A stretch of 64,000 nucleotides of DNA from Verpa conica (lineage: Eukaryota; Ascomycota; Pezizomycetes; Pezizales; Morchellaceae). A program made the translations under genes and the position numbers. Shown here piece by piece: positions 35,727 through 49,000 of this stretch; positions within the stretch are counted from its first letter, which is position 1; every line of letters begins with the position of its first letter. Below the pieces are notes generated by a model. That model was not told the DNA's origin. It made no database searches and worked only from the letters and a program-made list of their open reading frames with translations. Location: positions 124,001 through 188,000 of the forward strand of contig JAUFSD010000018.1 in the NCBI GenBank assembly GCA_033030425.1, given 5' to 3'.

Positions 35727-38700
35727 ATGTCGGAGAACAGCAGCCACGACACACACCCTTTTGGCCCCGCTGCTCAGAAGATTCCTCAAACCTCTCTTCC
35801 TAGCGGGAGCAGTGTTCATCCGATCCCTAATCCCCGTCATAACTCCATCTACAGCACATCGGCCGAGGCGCCTAGTAATGATGTGGTCATGAATAGTAGT
35901 GCTGGTGAACAGAATCACCAATATCATTACCCAAATGCACCTGGTTCGACTCCCAGAACCGCTTACCCCAACGGTACATCAAGTGCTGCGTCTCATAATA
36001 AATGGTCAGGTTCAAGCTATTACCAGGTACCGTATGCGAATCATCATGGCGAGTCCGAACATACACGGCACATCGCTTCCCCAGTCGTTCCCCCCCATAG
36101 TGCTCAGTACCAACAAACGCACGCATGGGATCCGACACGAAATATTCACCGACAGCAGCCCCCACTGCAGGATCCAAGCTATGCCCACCCTCAAAATAGG
36201 ACCAACCACCCTCCATACAATAGTAGTCCATCCTATGGTCGTCCGCCACATCATCCTGTTGAGCCCACAGCCACTGCACCATCACCCCCAAATCAGTACC
36301 CTAATTCCCCGCGGACTCCCCAAGCAACAGGAATGAGCCAGCTACCCTCCACAAATGGCCTAACAATCTCATCAGGTCACAAACAATCAGTGCCTTCTAT
36401 TAGCTCTGTTACTGCCATGCCTGCTCCTATCAACGGGGGTCTCCATCATCAAGAGATGCACCAAGAGCAGCGGCGGGAGTATCAACGTGTGGATGGCCAT
36501 CATCATCAAACTTCTGAGCGGGGCACCTTTGTAGAGCCAGTACATGACTCGCCGTCAAGATTCTCTCCATTACAAAATAACCGTCCCATAAATATTGGTA
36601 CTCGACGGCAGTCTAGTTTTGATATGCGTCCTGGTGGGGGGGATCGTGCAACCCATCAGTTTGGTGCACCAACAACGACAAACTCACAGTCCAACTACTA
36701 TTACAATAGCTCCCCACTATCGCCTGGTACGAAGATGGGTATCACGAGGAACGAAAACACACACCTTGGCCGTGGCTACCAGTATAACAATAGTGGGGGT
36801 TACCGCTTTGATGAAAAAGGTGCCTCGGAAAGGGCCCAGTCAGAGGAGCATCCGTATCTACCAGGTCCGGAGCCCCAGTATATAGGAATACGACAACCCT
36901 CAGCAATAGAAATTCGGAAAACGTCCCCTCAAAAGATTCCAAATGGCCACTCAAATCACCAGGAGCACATCCGGAACCAACACCATGATGACACAGACGA
37001 AGAGGATGACATTAAGAGGGAGACAATTTCTAGGACTGCAAGTGCAAGCATCAGCCCTACTGCCACACGGAGTGTCCTTCCGCGTGCTAGGAGAGATAGT
37101 ATTGATTCTACCGGCAGTGCTGGGAGCGGCAAAGAGGGTAGCAAGAAGAGGGGCGGCCCAGTGTTTACTGACCATACTGGAAGACAGTACTACGAGGAAG
37201 ATGTAGTACCACCTGGTGTTGAACTTCCACACGGATGGCAACTAGGCGCCGGCAAAAAATGCCTCAATAAACTCTTGCCACTGTTCAAGGACGGGCTCCC
37301 AGTATTTCCAGAGTGGGGACTCACTTCTGCTGGAAAGGCTAGGCAACGGTTACCAAAGGCTTGTGCTAGCTGTCGGACTAAGAAGATTAAGTGTGTGTGA
37401 GTTTTACCGATTTCTTTTTAACTTTATTGGATTATAGTCCTGTTGAAATATCTATATTTAATGTTAGCTAACATGTATGACTTGTGGAACTGAAGTGAGA
37501 GTGATCAGGATGATACCAAGTGTGCGCATTGCCACAAGATGAGGATTGCCTGCAGTCAAGACGAGTGAGTCCCCCAACCATATATTCCTCCTATTCTAGT
37601 GTATCTTCCCCCCGCAATTTCTAACTAGACCTACCCGATTAAAGCGAGGAGAAGCCCGCTCGGAAAAATTCCAAGAAGCTTTCTGAAAAGAAGAAAAGGA
37701 AAGATGGGGCAATGGATCAGGACTCGGGTGCCGGGGGATCTGCGTCCCCAGGTGTTCTTCCTCTAAGTGGTGTACAAGGCGGTCCAGGGTTTCCAAAGAA
37801 ACGAAAGGCTTCGGATGACGGTCAGAAGGCTATAAACTTTTCTAAGCGGGGGAAATCATCAAGAGATAGTTCATTTTCGATGGAGCCAATTGATGAAAAG
37901 GTCTCTGGTATGGATAGTTCTATGGACAGCTCCAGATCCCTAGTACGACATCAGCAACAGCAACCGCAAACAACTCCGGTACAAAACCATAAAAGGTTAA
38001 CGTTTGCCACTGAGCCCGCTGCACAAGTAGGTGTAGCGGATGAAGGTCTAACATCCAGGAACTACAATTCTAGGCTTCTGGCCGAACAGTACTCATCTTC
38101 AGCATATGGAGTATCAGGGAAGCACATTTCGCCAATAACAGGGACTCCTACAAATTCCTTTACCTCCGCCTCTCCAATATCTGAGCACCCTGTTATGTAT
38201 GGGGTGAACAACTCATATGCATCAAGTTCAAAGGGCATGAGCTCAACGCCAACTCTAATGGAGACTCCTCCCCAATCTTATGTACCGCCTCCACTCGGCG
38301 AGGATCCAAGAAACAGTAAAATCCCCCCTCGTATGGTAATTGAACACCTGGTCGAAGTATATTTCAAATATGTTTATTCACAGACCTACGCATTTCTCCA
38401 CCGCAAAACGTTCATTGAGACACTAGATAAACAACCCCCTGTTCTTATATTATCTCTGTGTACGGTTGCAGCGAGATTCTCCGACAGATATAGCAAAAAC
38501 GAGGAGGATTTTGCTGTCCAAGCGAGGAAACTCATTTTCGAAAATTACGATAATTACTGTGTGGAAGTGGTGCAGAGTATGATACATATGGGTTTGCATG
38601 ATTTTGGAAGCAACAATGGAGATAAAGCATGGATGTTTTGCGGTATGGCGGTCAGGATGGGTACAGCTCTAAATCTGAACTTGGAAAACGGACGGGCAAA

Positions 38701-40538
38701 AATGATTCTTCAGTCTCCAATTGCTAGGGAGGCTGCAAGGAGAACATTTTGGTCTTATTACTTAATGGACGTTAGTATTGCCAAGACAGTTATCCCAAGT
38801 AACCTGTATTTTTGACAGCTAACCAATTTCATTATAGAGGTTCAATAGTTATGGTGTTGCACGGCCATCTCTCACCCAGGATCATGATTGCCATCTTCAA
38901 CTCCCTTGTAACCAGCCATCTTTTAGAGATGGTAAAGTTGTCGTTACCGAGCATCTCCTGGGGCCAAATCCATCCAACCCAACTGTCGGCACTATACACA
39001 TGGGGGCTATGGCATTTCTTGTTCGTGTGGTTGGTATCTGGGGCAATATCTTGAAACAAATACATTTATCTGGATTTGACAAGGAAAAGGACAAGGAGGA
39101 GGAATTCCAATCCTTGATAGAGAATTTAGAGACTTGGAGGAAATCACTTCCAAGCGGACTGGAGTATTCGAACGAGAACCTTGCTGGTCAAATTAAAGTG
39201 GGCACGGCTGGTGCATTTGTCACCATGCACGTCATGTGGCACACGGCTATGGCGTACGTGCACAGGTATGTAAGAACAATTGCAAGGGAATTAGGAGCCG
39301 GTAAAACAATCCCAGGCCCGGAGGACAACATCATTCAAAGTATCCGGAAAACTTTTGTCCATGCAGACGCAGTCCTCTTGATTATGTCTCATGTACAGCA
39401 AAGGCGAAAACAAGCACAGGATATGGGGGAGACTGAAGTAATTGTCAATGCGCCATTTCTAGGGCAGGCAATATCGGATGCTTGCGAGATATCAATTATT
39501 CGGGCAATGGAGCTGAAGGGAGAACCCAGCAATGCACTAGATCAAAGGGAGAGGATATTTGTGGGATTGGAGTGGCTGAAAGAGTTACGCAAATATTGGA
39601 AACCTTTGGAAGGAATGTATAAAAAATTGCGCAAGTCATGCCGGGGTCTAGATAAGGTCATGTCTCAACCACTGTCAGGTCGGATGAGCAACATTATTCC
39701 GTCCCCGGATTCTGGAAACGGCAGCGAGCTTATATTGGAATATCCTATGTTCCAGTTTCCAATCGACCCCACCACCTACGATCTACAGCCCGACATTATG
39801 GGATCTATCCCAGTTTCTGCATCCATGAGCCAACAACAATGGCTCAGTCTTCCTGAGAGTTACTACGAGGCTGCATTTGCAAGTTCAAATTTCTCACTCT
39901 ACGGAATTGCGGAAGCCGAGGGGGGTTTCCCTCAGTTGTACTTGGATCCCGATGCAGTAATGAGTGATGGTATTGGTTCAATGGGAACGACACTGGCACC
40001 TTCTTCCGATATTCCTTATCAAGCTGAGATGCAATCACATGTCATTTTAGACCAATCTTCAATGACTCTTTTGCCTCACCAATCATTTGAGCAGATTACT
40101 AGAAATCAGTCCAACAATCAAGACCTCGATGATAGTGATAACGACTACGAAGATGAAAAGGAGGAAATTGGAGATGAGGATGAGGAATCAATCACATCTA
40201 GTAAAAAGAAAGAGAAGGCAAAAGCACATATATCGACGCTCTACTTTCATCCAAGCGCTGTCCTTGATGGCAAATTGGGAGATTCATCAGGCTCTGAAAG
40301 CTCTGGGCTAGAAAGTCGACGGCAAAGCGAAGCAGCGCCAAAGCCAGAGACAAATCCAATGGACGTACTCCACCTACTGGTATCGGCAGACGTCACTCAA
40401 TATGTTAGCAAAGCTGTAGAGACCCGGAATCCGTCAGATCTGGGGACTGGTCGGTTGGGTGCGATGGTCCCGGATGATGGTACATTGAGAGGGGAGGTTA
40501 ATACAGATAATAGCAAGGATCATTGCCACCATCATTAG
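35727..40538 (+). CDS. Zn2Cys6 fungal-type transcription factor with middle homology domain
   Basis: Four exons (35727-37396, 37496-37564, 37645-38770, 38838-40538) encode 1521 residues; an in-frame ATG at 35706 adds seven. The first 480 residues are Asn/His/Pro/Ser-rich and disordered. The binuclear zinc cluster is at C546, C549, C556, C566, C569 and C576 (CASCRTKKIKC, then CAHCHKMRIAC), with an intron between the third and fourth Cys, followed by a Lys-rich basic linker. From about residue 805 a Fungal_trans (PF04082-type) region is clear: HLVEVYFKYVYSQTYAFLHR, then AWMFCGMAVRMGTALNLN and ARRTFWSYYLMDRFNSYG. An acidic stretch near the C-terminus (DDSDNDYEDEKEEIGDEDEE) may activate transcription. 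It is a sequence-specific regulator; the target pathway cannot be read. The long intergenic DNA upstream suits a regulated gene. Confidence 0.9.
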
Positions 40539-41450
40539 TCTTTTCTTCTTAGTATCTTCTCGCTCTTTCCTGATTTGGCAAGACGATAGTTTTTGGTACG
40601 GACATTTTTTCCTTTTTCATTCAATTTCTATTTTTTGTTTTGCATTGGGACTTCTTCAAACGGCGACTTGGAGTGCTGCTTATTCACTTTGGTTACTGTC
40701 TTATTGGTTTCTTCTCTTGGTTTTAGGCTGCAGAGTTTTGTTTATTTTTTTCTTTCTTGTTATGTATGGGTTTGGTTCCCAGGTTCATTTTTGGGGTTAT
40801 TTGAAACATCTTTTCTGTGCTTTTATCCTGGAGGCGCAGGGGTTTTCTTTTGAATTTTGACATTTTATTCTATATTACTTATTTCTCGTCTATCGATAGA
40901 CGTCTTTTTTTATTTTTTTATGAGCCAATACTTAATTGCGTCTTGGAATTCTCAGGCTACATACTCGGGTGTGGTACAGAAAAAAAATAGGGGGTCTGTC
41001 TGTATGAGCAATGGAAATACAAGAGGGCAGCTGTATTTAATTCTTTTGTGATTCATGTGTTTTTATTTCATTCAAGGGACGGGCGAATGGGTGCAAAAGT
41101 TAACTGGGTGTTTTAATTCATTTCAAAGATAACCTGTATTAGTGGAGCTAGGCGAGGAGTTCTTCTGTATTGTTCTCTTACCCATTCCTTCGTTCCTGGT
41201 GTTTCCATTTTTCCGATCATTTCTCTTTCTGGTGTTTTCCCAATAGGGCTCGGCAACGGTTAATCAGTACACATACAAATCTCAAGCTCATTTTGGCTTT
41301 CATAATACAGTCTGCGTGATCACGATTCCGCCCACCCGCTGATTTACCCATCACCCACCCCCACCAAGCTTTAGACCCCACTATTCACTGCTCCACTGCC
41401 TCCACTCCATTCCATCCTTACAATCCTCCACAACCCCTCCACTACCCACA
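40539..41450. other. Intergenic stretch between the Zn2Cys6 gene and the YjbQ gene
   Basis: Very T-rich in its first 600 bases, probably the 3' UTR and terminator of the regulator. CT-rich leader sequence precedes the YjbQ start at 41451. No gene is supported. Confidence 0.5.
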
Positions 41451-42037
41451 ATGACCTCCACATCCCCATGGTTCCAGAAAACACTAAAACTCACAGCCCG
41501 CGCCCGGGGCTCCTACCTAATCACCCCAGAGATCACCAACGCCCTCCCAGAAATATCCCGGTACCGCGTCGGACTACTAACGCTATTCATACAGCACACT
41601 AGCTGCGCGCTGAGCTTGAACGAGAACTGGGATAGTGATGTTAGGGCCGACATGAGCGATGCACTTGACAGGATCGTGGTGGAGGATAAGAAGGGTGAGG
41701 GTATCTATAGACATGATGCTGAAGGGAGTGATGATATGCCGGTATGTTTTTTTTATTTTTATTTTTATTTCTGTCTGTTGTGGAAGGGGAGGAGGAGGAG
41801 GTTAATGAATGAGTAGGCGCATATTAAGAGTGCGTTGATTGGTGCGACGGTTACAATACCGATTACGGATGGAAGGTTGGCGACGGGGACATGGCAGGGT
41901 TTGTGTTTTGTTTTGGCCTTTTCTTTTTTTTTATACGCGGGGTGCTGACGAGGTGGTTAGGGATTTGGTATTTGGAGTTTCGGAGGGCGAAGCATACGAG
42001 GTCTATTGTTGCTACTATTCAGGGGGAGTTGAAGTAG
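41451..42037 (+). CDS. YjbQ/UPF0047 family protein
   Basis: Three exons (41451-41741, 41817-41898, 41961-42037) encode 149 residues, the family's usual length. Diagnostic segments are FIQHTSCALSLNENWDSDV, RHDAEGSDDMPAHIKSALIG, TIPITDGRLATGTWQGI and the C-terminal EFRRAKHTRSIVATIQGELK. The fold is a trimeric beta-rich barrel with conserved His residues. The E. coli member has weak thiamine-phosphate synthase activity, but the true role is not settled in any organism. The second intron splits the TWQGI motif and restores it exactly, which supports the model. It ends about 290 bp from the 3' end of the convergent dephospho-CoA kinase gene. Confidence 0.92.
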
Positions 42038-42327
42038 GTACTACTATAGAGGTGTTGTAGGGATAGAGTGTCTAGAATAGGCCATCTTAGATGTTGCTCT
42101 TATTTGTCTCCTCCAATCATTCGAGAATCTTAATAGTACCTTGTACTACTAGAGAGGTGTACTAACCCCGATATTGCTCCTAAAAAACAAAACAAAACAA
42201 AACAATTGGATTTAACGCTCAAAGCCAGATCACTATATATTCTGTAATTCCTGCAATTTCCAAAACCCCATAAAAGCCCTTTTACCCAATTACCCAACCC
42301 ATATCATACAAACTCACTCGCACAATC

Positions 42328-43224
42328 TCACAACTTCGCCCTCACAGCTTTCTCCTTCTCCCTCTCCGCCAACCACTGTCTCCTGTACCACCAATTCATC
42401 ACCACAACCCAAATTCCCACCGTCCCCGCCAACGGCGGTAAAGCCCACATCATCCACTTCCACCACCCGTCTCTCCCACTCCTAACACCACCCAATACCC
42501 TCCCGACCTCTTCCCGCAGCTCATCCACAGTCCCATCATTCAACAACAAATGGCCCCTCCCCCGCCTCCCACCCCGATTATAAATCCTCTCGCAGCGCTC
42601 GGCCTTTTCCTCAATCAGCATCTGAGAAATGACCCGTCTCTCCGCCTCCTCCCTCGTCATATCACCAGCCCCAGTCTTTTTATCCCGTGCAAGTAAACGC
42701 TCCAATTGCACCTCCCTATCAGACACCGAAACAACCAAAACCGTCCCACAGAGCAGGTCCAAGGACGCCTCAAACAGTAACGGAATATCAAGAACAACAG
42801 CCCAATGCCCACGGAGATAGTTATTTGTAATCTGTTTATACCTGTAGAAAGAAGAAAAAAATAATTCAGAATCAAAATATCGAGAGAGGGGGGGGGGGTG
42901 AAGGGGAACGTACATCTCCTTCCTAACAAGAGGATGCGTAATCTCGTTCAATACTTTTCTGTCATTCCTACGCTCCTCGTCGTCACCGAATACTCTTCTT
43001 CCGAGGACGGGGCGGTTTAGTGTGCCATCTTCGTTTAGGAGGCCTGGGGTGCTGGAGCTAAAGTGTTTGACGATCCGGGCGTGGCCAGGTGTGCCTGGTT
43101 CGACTACGGCACGAGCAATCACGTCGGCATCGATTATGGGGAGGTTGTGGGGCGCTGAGGCGAGGATAGAAGAGACTGTTGATTTCCCAGTGGCTATAGA
43201 GCCCGTAAGGCCTATAAGGAGCAT
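42328..43224 (-). CDS. Dephospho-CoA kinase (CoaE type) with C-terminal membrane anchor
   Basis: Two exons (43224-42914 and 42841-42328) encode 274 residues. The P-loop GLTGSIATGKST opens the protein at residue 5, followed by IIDADVIARAVVEPGTPGH, the LNEITHPLVRKEM segment, and after the intron WAVVLDIPLLFEASLD, typical of CoaE/Cab5. The last 50 residues hold a hydrophobic span (MMWALPPLAGTVGIWVVVMN) followed by basic residues, a tail anchor as in other fungal homologues. It performs the last step of coenzyme A synthesis, probably on a mitochondrial or ER membrane. The 72-nt intron (42913-42842) is a multiple of three without a stop, so retention would give a 298-residue protein. Confidence 0.92.
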   Translation of the reverse strand: MLLIGLTGSIATGKSTVSSILASAPHNLPIIDADVIARAVVEPGTPGHARIVKHFSSSTPGLLNEDGTLNRPVLGRRVFGDDEERRNDRKVLNEITHPLVRKEMYVPLHPPPLSRYFDSELFFSSFYRYKQITNNYLRGHWAVVLDIPLLFEASLDLLCGTVLVVSVSDREVQLERLLARDKKTGAGDMTREEAERRVISQMLIEEKAERCERIYNRGGRRGRGHLLLNDGTVDELREEVGRVLGGVRSGRDGWWKWMMWALPPLAGTVGIWVVVMNWWYRRQWLAEREKEKAVRAKL

Positions 43225-44143
43225 TGTGGTAGTGATGGAGAGATGGAGAGAGGAGAGGAGGAGGAGGGGAGGGAGGGTTGAGCTGGATATGTGGGGTGAC
43301 GTTATGCCGAGGTTGGAGCTGAGACAGAGGCTCGGCCGGAACCCTTACCCTGAGACATGGAGGATCACTCTGCGGTATGGAGGAATAAGGGCAGATGTAG
43401 TTTTTATAATAGCTGGATTCTATGCATATACGGGTTCAGTACAGCTTCAAGTGGAATTGTAGTAGTCCTCGTAGGCCATCTCCCGGTGTGATGTGCATTC
43501 TCTCCTCCCCCTCTCTCTTATTTTATCTAGCGACATGGGCAGCTCCTCCGGTACTTTTAAATTCATGATAATACAACTCTTTAGCAACTATCCCGCCCCG
43601 GGAACTTGCCCATAACTAATATTTGGCTCTTCATAGTGAATACTCCCCGGGTTCCCATCTTAACAAGGAAATCACTACCGGCAGAAGCACATTCTGACAT
43701 TATGTCTGCTGATGCTCGGGCTCCCCTCGGCTTCACGCATTTGAATCAGCCTGTTGGGACTATATAGTGGAATCTCGGCTTCCGACATTCTCTAGTCTGC
43801 AGAGCTCCAATAGGAGGTTTTCAACGGGAAGTCTGTTTATCTTGGCTATTATCCAAAGCTTAGGATGAACGTTACTGTAGCTGAGACAGACATCACCTCG
43901 AGTAACTCTACTCTAGGTACCCAGACCCAGATTCTGATATCACTACTTATCTCGACTCGTAAACTATTCCCCAAATTCCCTCTTGTAGCAGTTGTAGTAG
44001 ATGAGGGCCAACAACCCTAACCCTCTTCAAGGCTACGACTTTCTTGGCAGAGCAGCCTCAAAAACCGCGTCCGGGGCCCCTCGACCTGACCCCATCCACC
44101 GAAAAACTCAACAAGAACCATTGATCAACATCTCTGACTCAAG
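43225..44143. other. Intergenic stretch between the divergent CoA kinase and NAP-family genes
   Basis: A shared upstream region of 919 bp between start codons facing away from each other. It is GA-rich directly upstream of the kinase start. No gene is supported. Confidence 0.5.
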
Positions 44144-45277
44144 ATGTCACAGGAGGAACAGCCAATTGACCAAGAGGAGGTCCAGCGCGCTCTAGTCGAC
44201 CTCGCCGGGCTCGAAAAGGAATTTGAGAAAGTAGATGTTGATATCCGTAATACACCTCCCTCCTCCCCTCTCTCACACACACATATACTTCTCCCCCTCC
44301 CCCTCCCCCCTTATCACAAATCCACTAACACACACAAAATACAGTCCGCGAGACCACTAAACGTCAAGAACCCCTATTCGCCCGCCGCAACGCCATCACC
44401 TCCCAGATCCAAAACTTCTGGCCCCTAACCTTCGAACAAGCCGCAGCAGCGCTCTCGTTCGACGAATACGTGACCCCCGAAGACGCCCACCTGATTGGCA
44501 AGTTCCTGCGCGGCATCAACGTGACGCGCCCCGACGTCGCCACCGAGCCCCGAACGGTGCAGATCGAGTTTGAGTTTGCAGAGAACGAGTACTTCACCGA
44601 CAGGGCGCTGAGGAAGAAGTTTGTGTACCAGGCTGGCGGCAGCGGGCTGGCGAGCGAACCGATTGCGATTGGATGGAAGGAGGGAAAAGACCTCACGGAG
44701 GGGGTGACGAAGGCTGCGGTTGAGGCGTTTGAGGAGCGTAGAAATAAAGGTGCTGCTGCTGCTGCTGGTGGTGCAACCAAGGGGGAGAAGGAACGGAGGT
44801 TGGCAAAGTTGATGGAGAGGGGTCCGAGTAGCTTCTTTAATTGGTTTTTGTGGAGTGGGTGTCATGAGGACTTTGGTGAGGTTCATGAACATGGGGATTG
44901 TGATCATGAAGAGGAGGAGGAGGAGGAGGAGGATGATGGGCCTGTGGAGGTTTTCCCAAATGGTGATGATTTGGCGGTTCAGATTTCGGAGGATATGTAT
45001 CCTAATGCTCCAAAGTACTTTAGTATGTTTTTTACTCCCCTGGAACTCATGGATCTTTGTATGGCTAACATGGTTTACAGCCGAGTCCCTAGAAGAGGGC
45101 GATGATGAAGACGAGGAGGACGAAATCGAACTCGACAGCGAGGCCGAAGAAGAACTCACGAAGAACGGTGCATCAGCCCTACTCGCACACATGGGTAAGA
45201 AAGGGAGGAGGATCGGCGCTATGAATATCGACGATAGTGAAGATGACGGTCCTGCAAAGAAGAAGTCAAAGAAGTAG
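44144..45277 (+). CDS. SET/NAP-family histone chaperone
   Basis: Three exons (44144-44246, 44345-45022, 45081-45277) encode 325 residues. An N-terminal dimerisation helix (QRALVDLAGLEKEFEKVDVD, then ILRETTKRQEPLFARRNA) leads to FWPLTFEQAAAALSFDEYVT and the earmuff domain with FEFAENEYFTDRALRKKFVY and SSFFNWFLWSG, the NAP signatures. Two acidic tracts (an eight-Glu run in exon 2 and the EEGDDEDEEDEIELDSE segment of exon 3) suit histone binding, and the C-terminus is a Lys cluster (AKKKSKK) that can act as a nuclear signal. The absence of a long N-terminal arm makes it closer to SET/Vps75 than to Nap1. It likely carries H3-H4 or H2A-H2B in the nucleus. Confidence 0.92.
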
Positions 45278-46060
45278 ATTTGTCTTTTTTTTAAATTTTT
45301 TAATTAGGATTTGGTAATCACTGGGAACTGGGAGGGACGGGAAGGGGGGAAAAGTTGACCTTATTGTTTTGAATTTTTTTTTTTGATGTGTATATTAAAG
45401 TACCCATGATGGCCTTCAGGGAGATTGAAGATTTAAAGTTCTTCCTGCAGTAGTAAAGAATGGGCAGAGATGTCTATATCAACCCTGATGCTGATCATAC
45501 TAAAAAAACGATCTACTCTAAAGACTGATCCGCAACTCAATCTTGTACAACCGCAGCAAGACATGAACTAAGACATTTTCTCCTAGCCACATAAAAAGCC
45601 TATAAAGAACGCCACGTAAGTTTTGGATACGTCATATGGCATCACTCGTCGCTATCTGTTTGGACTTGTGTTTATTTGTTTCTCTTTTGTTACGTGTATC
45701 ATTGGTCCTGTTTTTGTTTAAGTCTTTGGTTGAGATTGAAAGACTGAATTATCAATCTCCTATACTATTAACTAAGGATTATACTTAGGGAAGCTCTACC
45801 ATGATAGCACCATTGAGCTAGCAGAATCAATATTTGTACGGGTTCTAATAAACGCCAAACTCTTAGTCTATCTTTGGTATAAGGGATATATTCAAATTAT
45901 GCCTAAAATCTAAAAGAAACCCTTTACAATAAAAAGTAAACTATAATTACATATACAATAGCACCAGCAATATACACCTAGGCCATAACTCCAAAATCAT
46001 GATATCATTAACAGTTACCAAAAATAAACACTATAAGGGAAAGAAGAAAAGAAAAGGAAA
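45278..46060. other. Intergenic stretch between convergent genes
   Basis: AT-rich sequence lies between the stop codons of the NAP gene (+) and the DUF3433 gene (-). Poly-T runs follow the NAP stop. Nothing else was recognised. Confidence 0.5.
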
Positions 46061-49000
46061 TTATCGTTTATAGCCCATATAGTCCTCTAAGATCGAAGAG
46101 CGCTCAACACCCCGATGCTTCGAAAAATCCTCTGCCTCGTAATACCCAAACCCATACCGATGACCCAAACGAACCAAATGCCTATCGCGCACCGAGGAAG
46201 TCATCCCCGTCGTCCCACTGACATCTCTGAGCGCCTGACTACTATAGAAATACGCAATCTCAGACGCAAGTGTATCCGGAAACCTAGGCAGGAAGTTCTT
46301 CGGCCGACATGTATAAGCGATGACTCCAACGATGGCGTTCAACATCAGAATAACCGCCGTGATGTAGAACATGACTTTGTCCATTACAACCCGTGTTACG
46401 ATGGAGGTTGTAACGCCGTTGATGGTCTTGGGCGTGGGTTCGTTGAAAAATACTTGTTCAGAGTTGGTGCTGATGAGGAGTGCAGATTGGAGGCCCCAGA
46501 TATCACTCAGGGCTTTGGTAACAGTATCAAAGTCTGGGAGCGGAGAGAGGGGATCAGAGATATTGGGTAGGTAGGCTTTCCCTATAAGGAATGTTATCCA
46601 CGACTGGCGAAAGTTGGTGCCGTTTTGGAAATATATAGTGTCGTACCTAGGTGCCCCGCCCAATATAGCGTTAGACACCTTTACGGTGAAGTTTCGCGGC
46701 GTGATTGCACCGTTGAAGAATTCGGCAAGATCGTCATCTGCACCAGTCTTTTTGTATGATTGTACTTTCTGCTCCCCATCAACCTTCACTTCAAACATTG
46801 CAGTGTTGATCTTTTGCTTACAAACCGCAGCGACGTACTCGAGACTGTCTTCCACGATGCGTAAATCTACACGTACAGCTTTCGCCCAGGCTTGAAAAAT
46901 AACCCCTTTGCATGTTTCCCGCAAGGCGTCGTCGTCAACTTCTTCTGCTACAGCTGGCATCAGGTTGAAATTAAATTCTCCTGCAAGTGTAGTCCCAGGG
47001 TCTCCATGGTATTCGTAGAGTCTACCTCCATAATCTGGTATAGTGCAGACAACAGTCCTACCGTCATCGACCGGGAGCGTAACATTAAACTCGTAACCTC
47101 TCTTGCCCACTACGATCTCACCTTCAAAGCGATCGCAATCTAAAGACAATCCAAACCCGCGGGTAGTCGCTGTATGGAGATCTGATGAATTTTCTGAACC
47201 ATCCCACTCAAAGGGAAGGAAATAATAGCCTCCTGCCACCCAGGCTGGCAGGTGAGACCCTTGAGTAAAGTTGAGGAATGTCGCAACAGAGTATGTAGAA
47301 GTATCTGATGCAAAGTGATCCGTGTAGTTACCCTCGTAAGCGGGGCGTGTTTGTTCGTTCTTCAGTGCGTTTATCTGTGGTGAAATCGTTTGAGTGAAGT
47401 TTTGGCTAATATCTAATGCTCGCGGTTCGCTATCGAATAGACCACCGAGTGAAACAGCAAGTAGATTGCATAATAGAGATGTTGCCGAGAGTGAAAAGAG
47501 GATAAAGTGCTTTGATTTGAGAGCACGGAAAAGAACTAGTGCAGGGGGTACGTTGGTGTATTTGGTACTGATAGATCTTGTAGAAGATGCCCTTCCTTTG
47601 TATAATTCTGTGTATGGCTGATAGACGCAGGCGTAACGTGTAATCAAAACCCATAATGGCTCTAGTCCTGTGGCTAATACAGTGGGAACGACCGAGAATA
47701 TTATTTGGACTACAATCTGATTTTTCGAAAAGGTAGGGATCCCTGTATAGTTTCTTGTGTTAACAGCCAAGACCTTATATAAAAAATTATTCTAGCGACT
47801 TTACTACGGCCAGGCTTTCCAGAAAGCTACCGTAGAAGTGCCCAAGGAAGCTTACCATTATTTTTCCTAGCGTATTCCCACATGTAAATTAGAAAAGAAA
47901 ATAATAGAAGAAGAAATAGAACTAATAAAACTCCAATACTGGTGCGTAGGACCAGAGGCCTTGGGGTGGGTTTTGGATTCGGGTCCGGAGGAACTAGTAG
48001 TTTGTTAGCGTATACGACATCTATCGGATATAAGAGACATACCAGAGGGTCTAAGAGAATTTATAGTAGAGCCAGTAGTAGAGCCAGTAGTAGAGCCAGG
48101 AGCACCAGTAGGAGAATTCGTACTAGAACCCGTAGGAGGGCCCGTAGGAGGACCCACAGGTGAGCCCACAGGAGAGCCCACAGGTGAGCCCGTAGGAGAT
48201 CCCGCAGGAGATCCCGCAGGAGGACCTACAGGAGGACCTACAGGAGATCCCGCAAGAGATCCCGCAGGAGACCCCACAAGAGAGCCTGCAGGAGAACCCA
48301 CAGGAGAGCCCGTAACAGAGCCCGCAGCAGAATTCATACCAGACCCACTATTTACCTCCTCCTCCAGATCTATCCTATAGTACCCACTACTATCCCACTT
48401 CTCCAACCGATATATACGATCCAACAAGAGGTTCTTAAGCTCAGGGGACTCATCAAGGCCCTTAAAATCCTCCAACAGAGGCTTACTATCCGCCACCAGA
48501 GCCATCTTCGCAGCCAGTGAATCGGGATCACTAAACAAGTTTACATGTCTACGAAAGGTTATCACGCCCAAAAAAGCAAAGCAGATGGCCACAGCTGCAA
48601 GAAACCCTTCCAACAAGCGTGCAAATAGCTGGATAACAACCACCCCAATACTACTCACAGTGCGGTATCCCGGCCTCGGGGTCCCGCCCGTGGTCGTGTT
48701 CTGAAGTAGAGAACTAGCGTAACTGGCAAAGAGGTATTTCTGACCCTTGTTGAATGTCTCTGCGAGGACATTAGGGTCTTTGAGGTCTTCAAACTTGATA
48801 TCTGGTGACATCCCTAGCGAGTATGAAACTGGTCCTATGGGGCTTGAGAGACCAAGTAAGTTTGATTTTGTCGGGGCTTTTGTTGTTGAGAACACCGCGT
48901 TTGCAGGACTGGTAAGACTACCCATGAATGCCTCAAAGTTCTCAACATCAATTATCTCATCTTCTTGTGTGAATGCAGTGGGGTTCCCTGGTGTTATTGA

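Noticed and set aside
43022..43462. 146-codon plus-strand frame overlapping the CoA kinase start
   Set aside because: It is mostly antisense to the P-loop exon of the kinase and has no family resemblance.
47942..48163. Arg/Ser-rich plus-strand frame
   Set aside because: Antisense of the Gly-Ser-Pro repeat in the DUF3433 gene.
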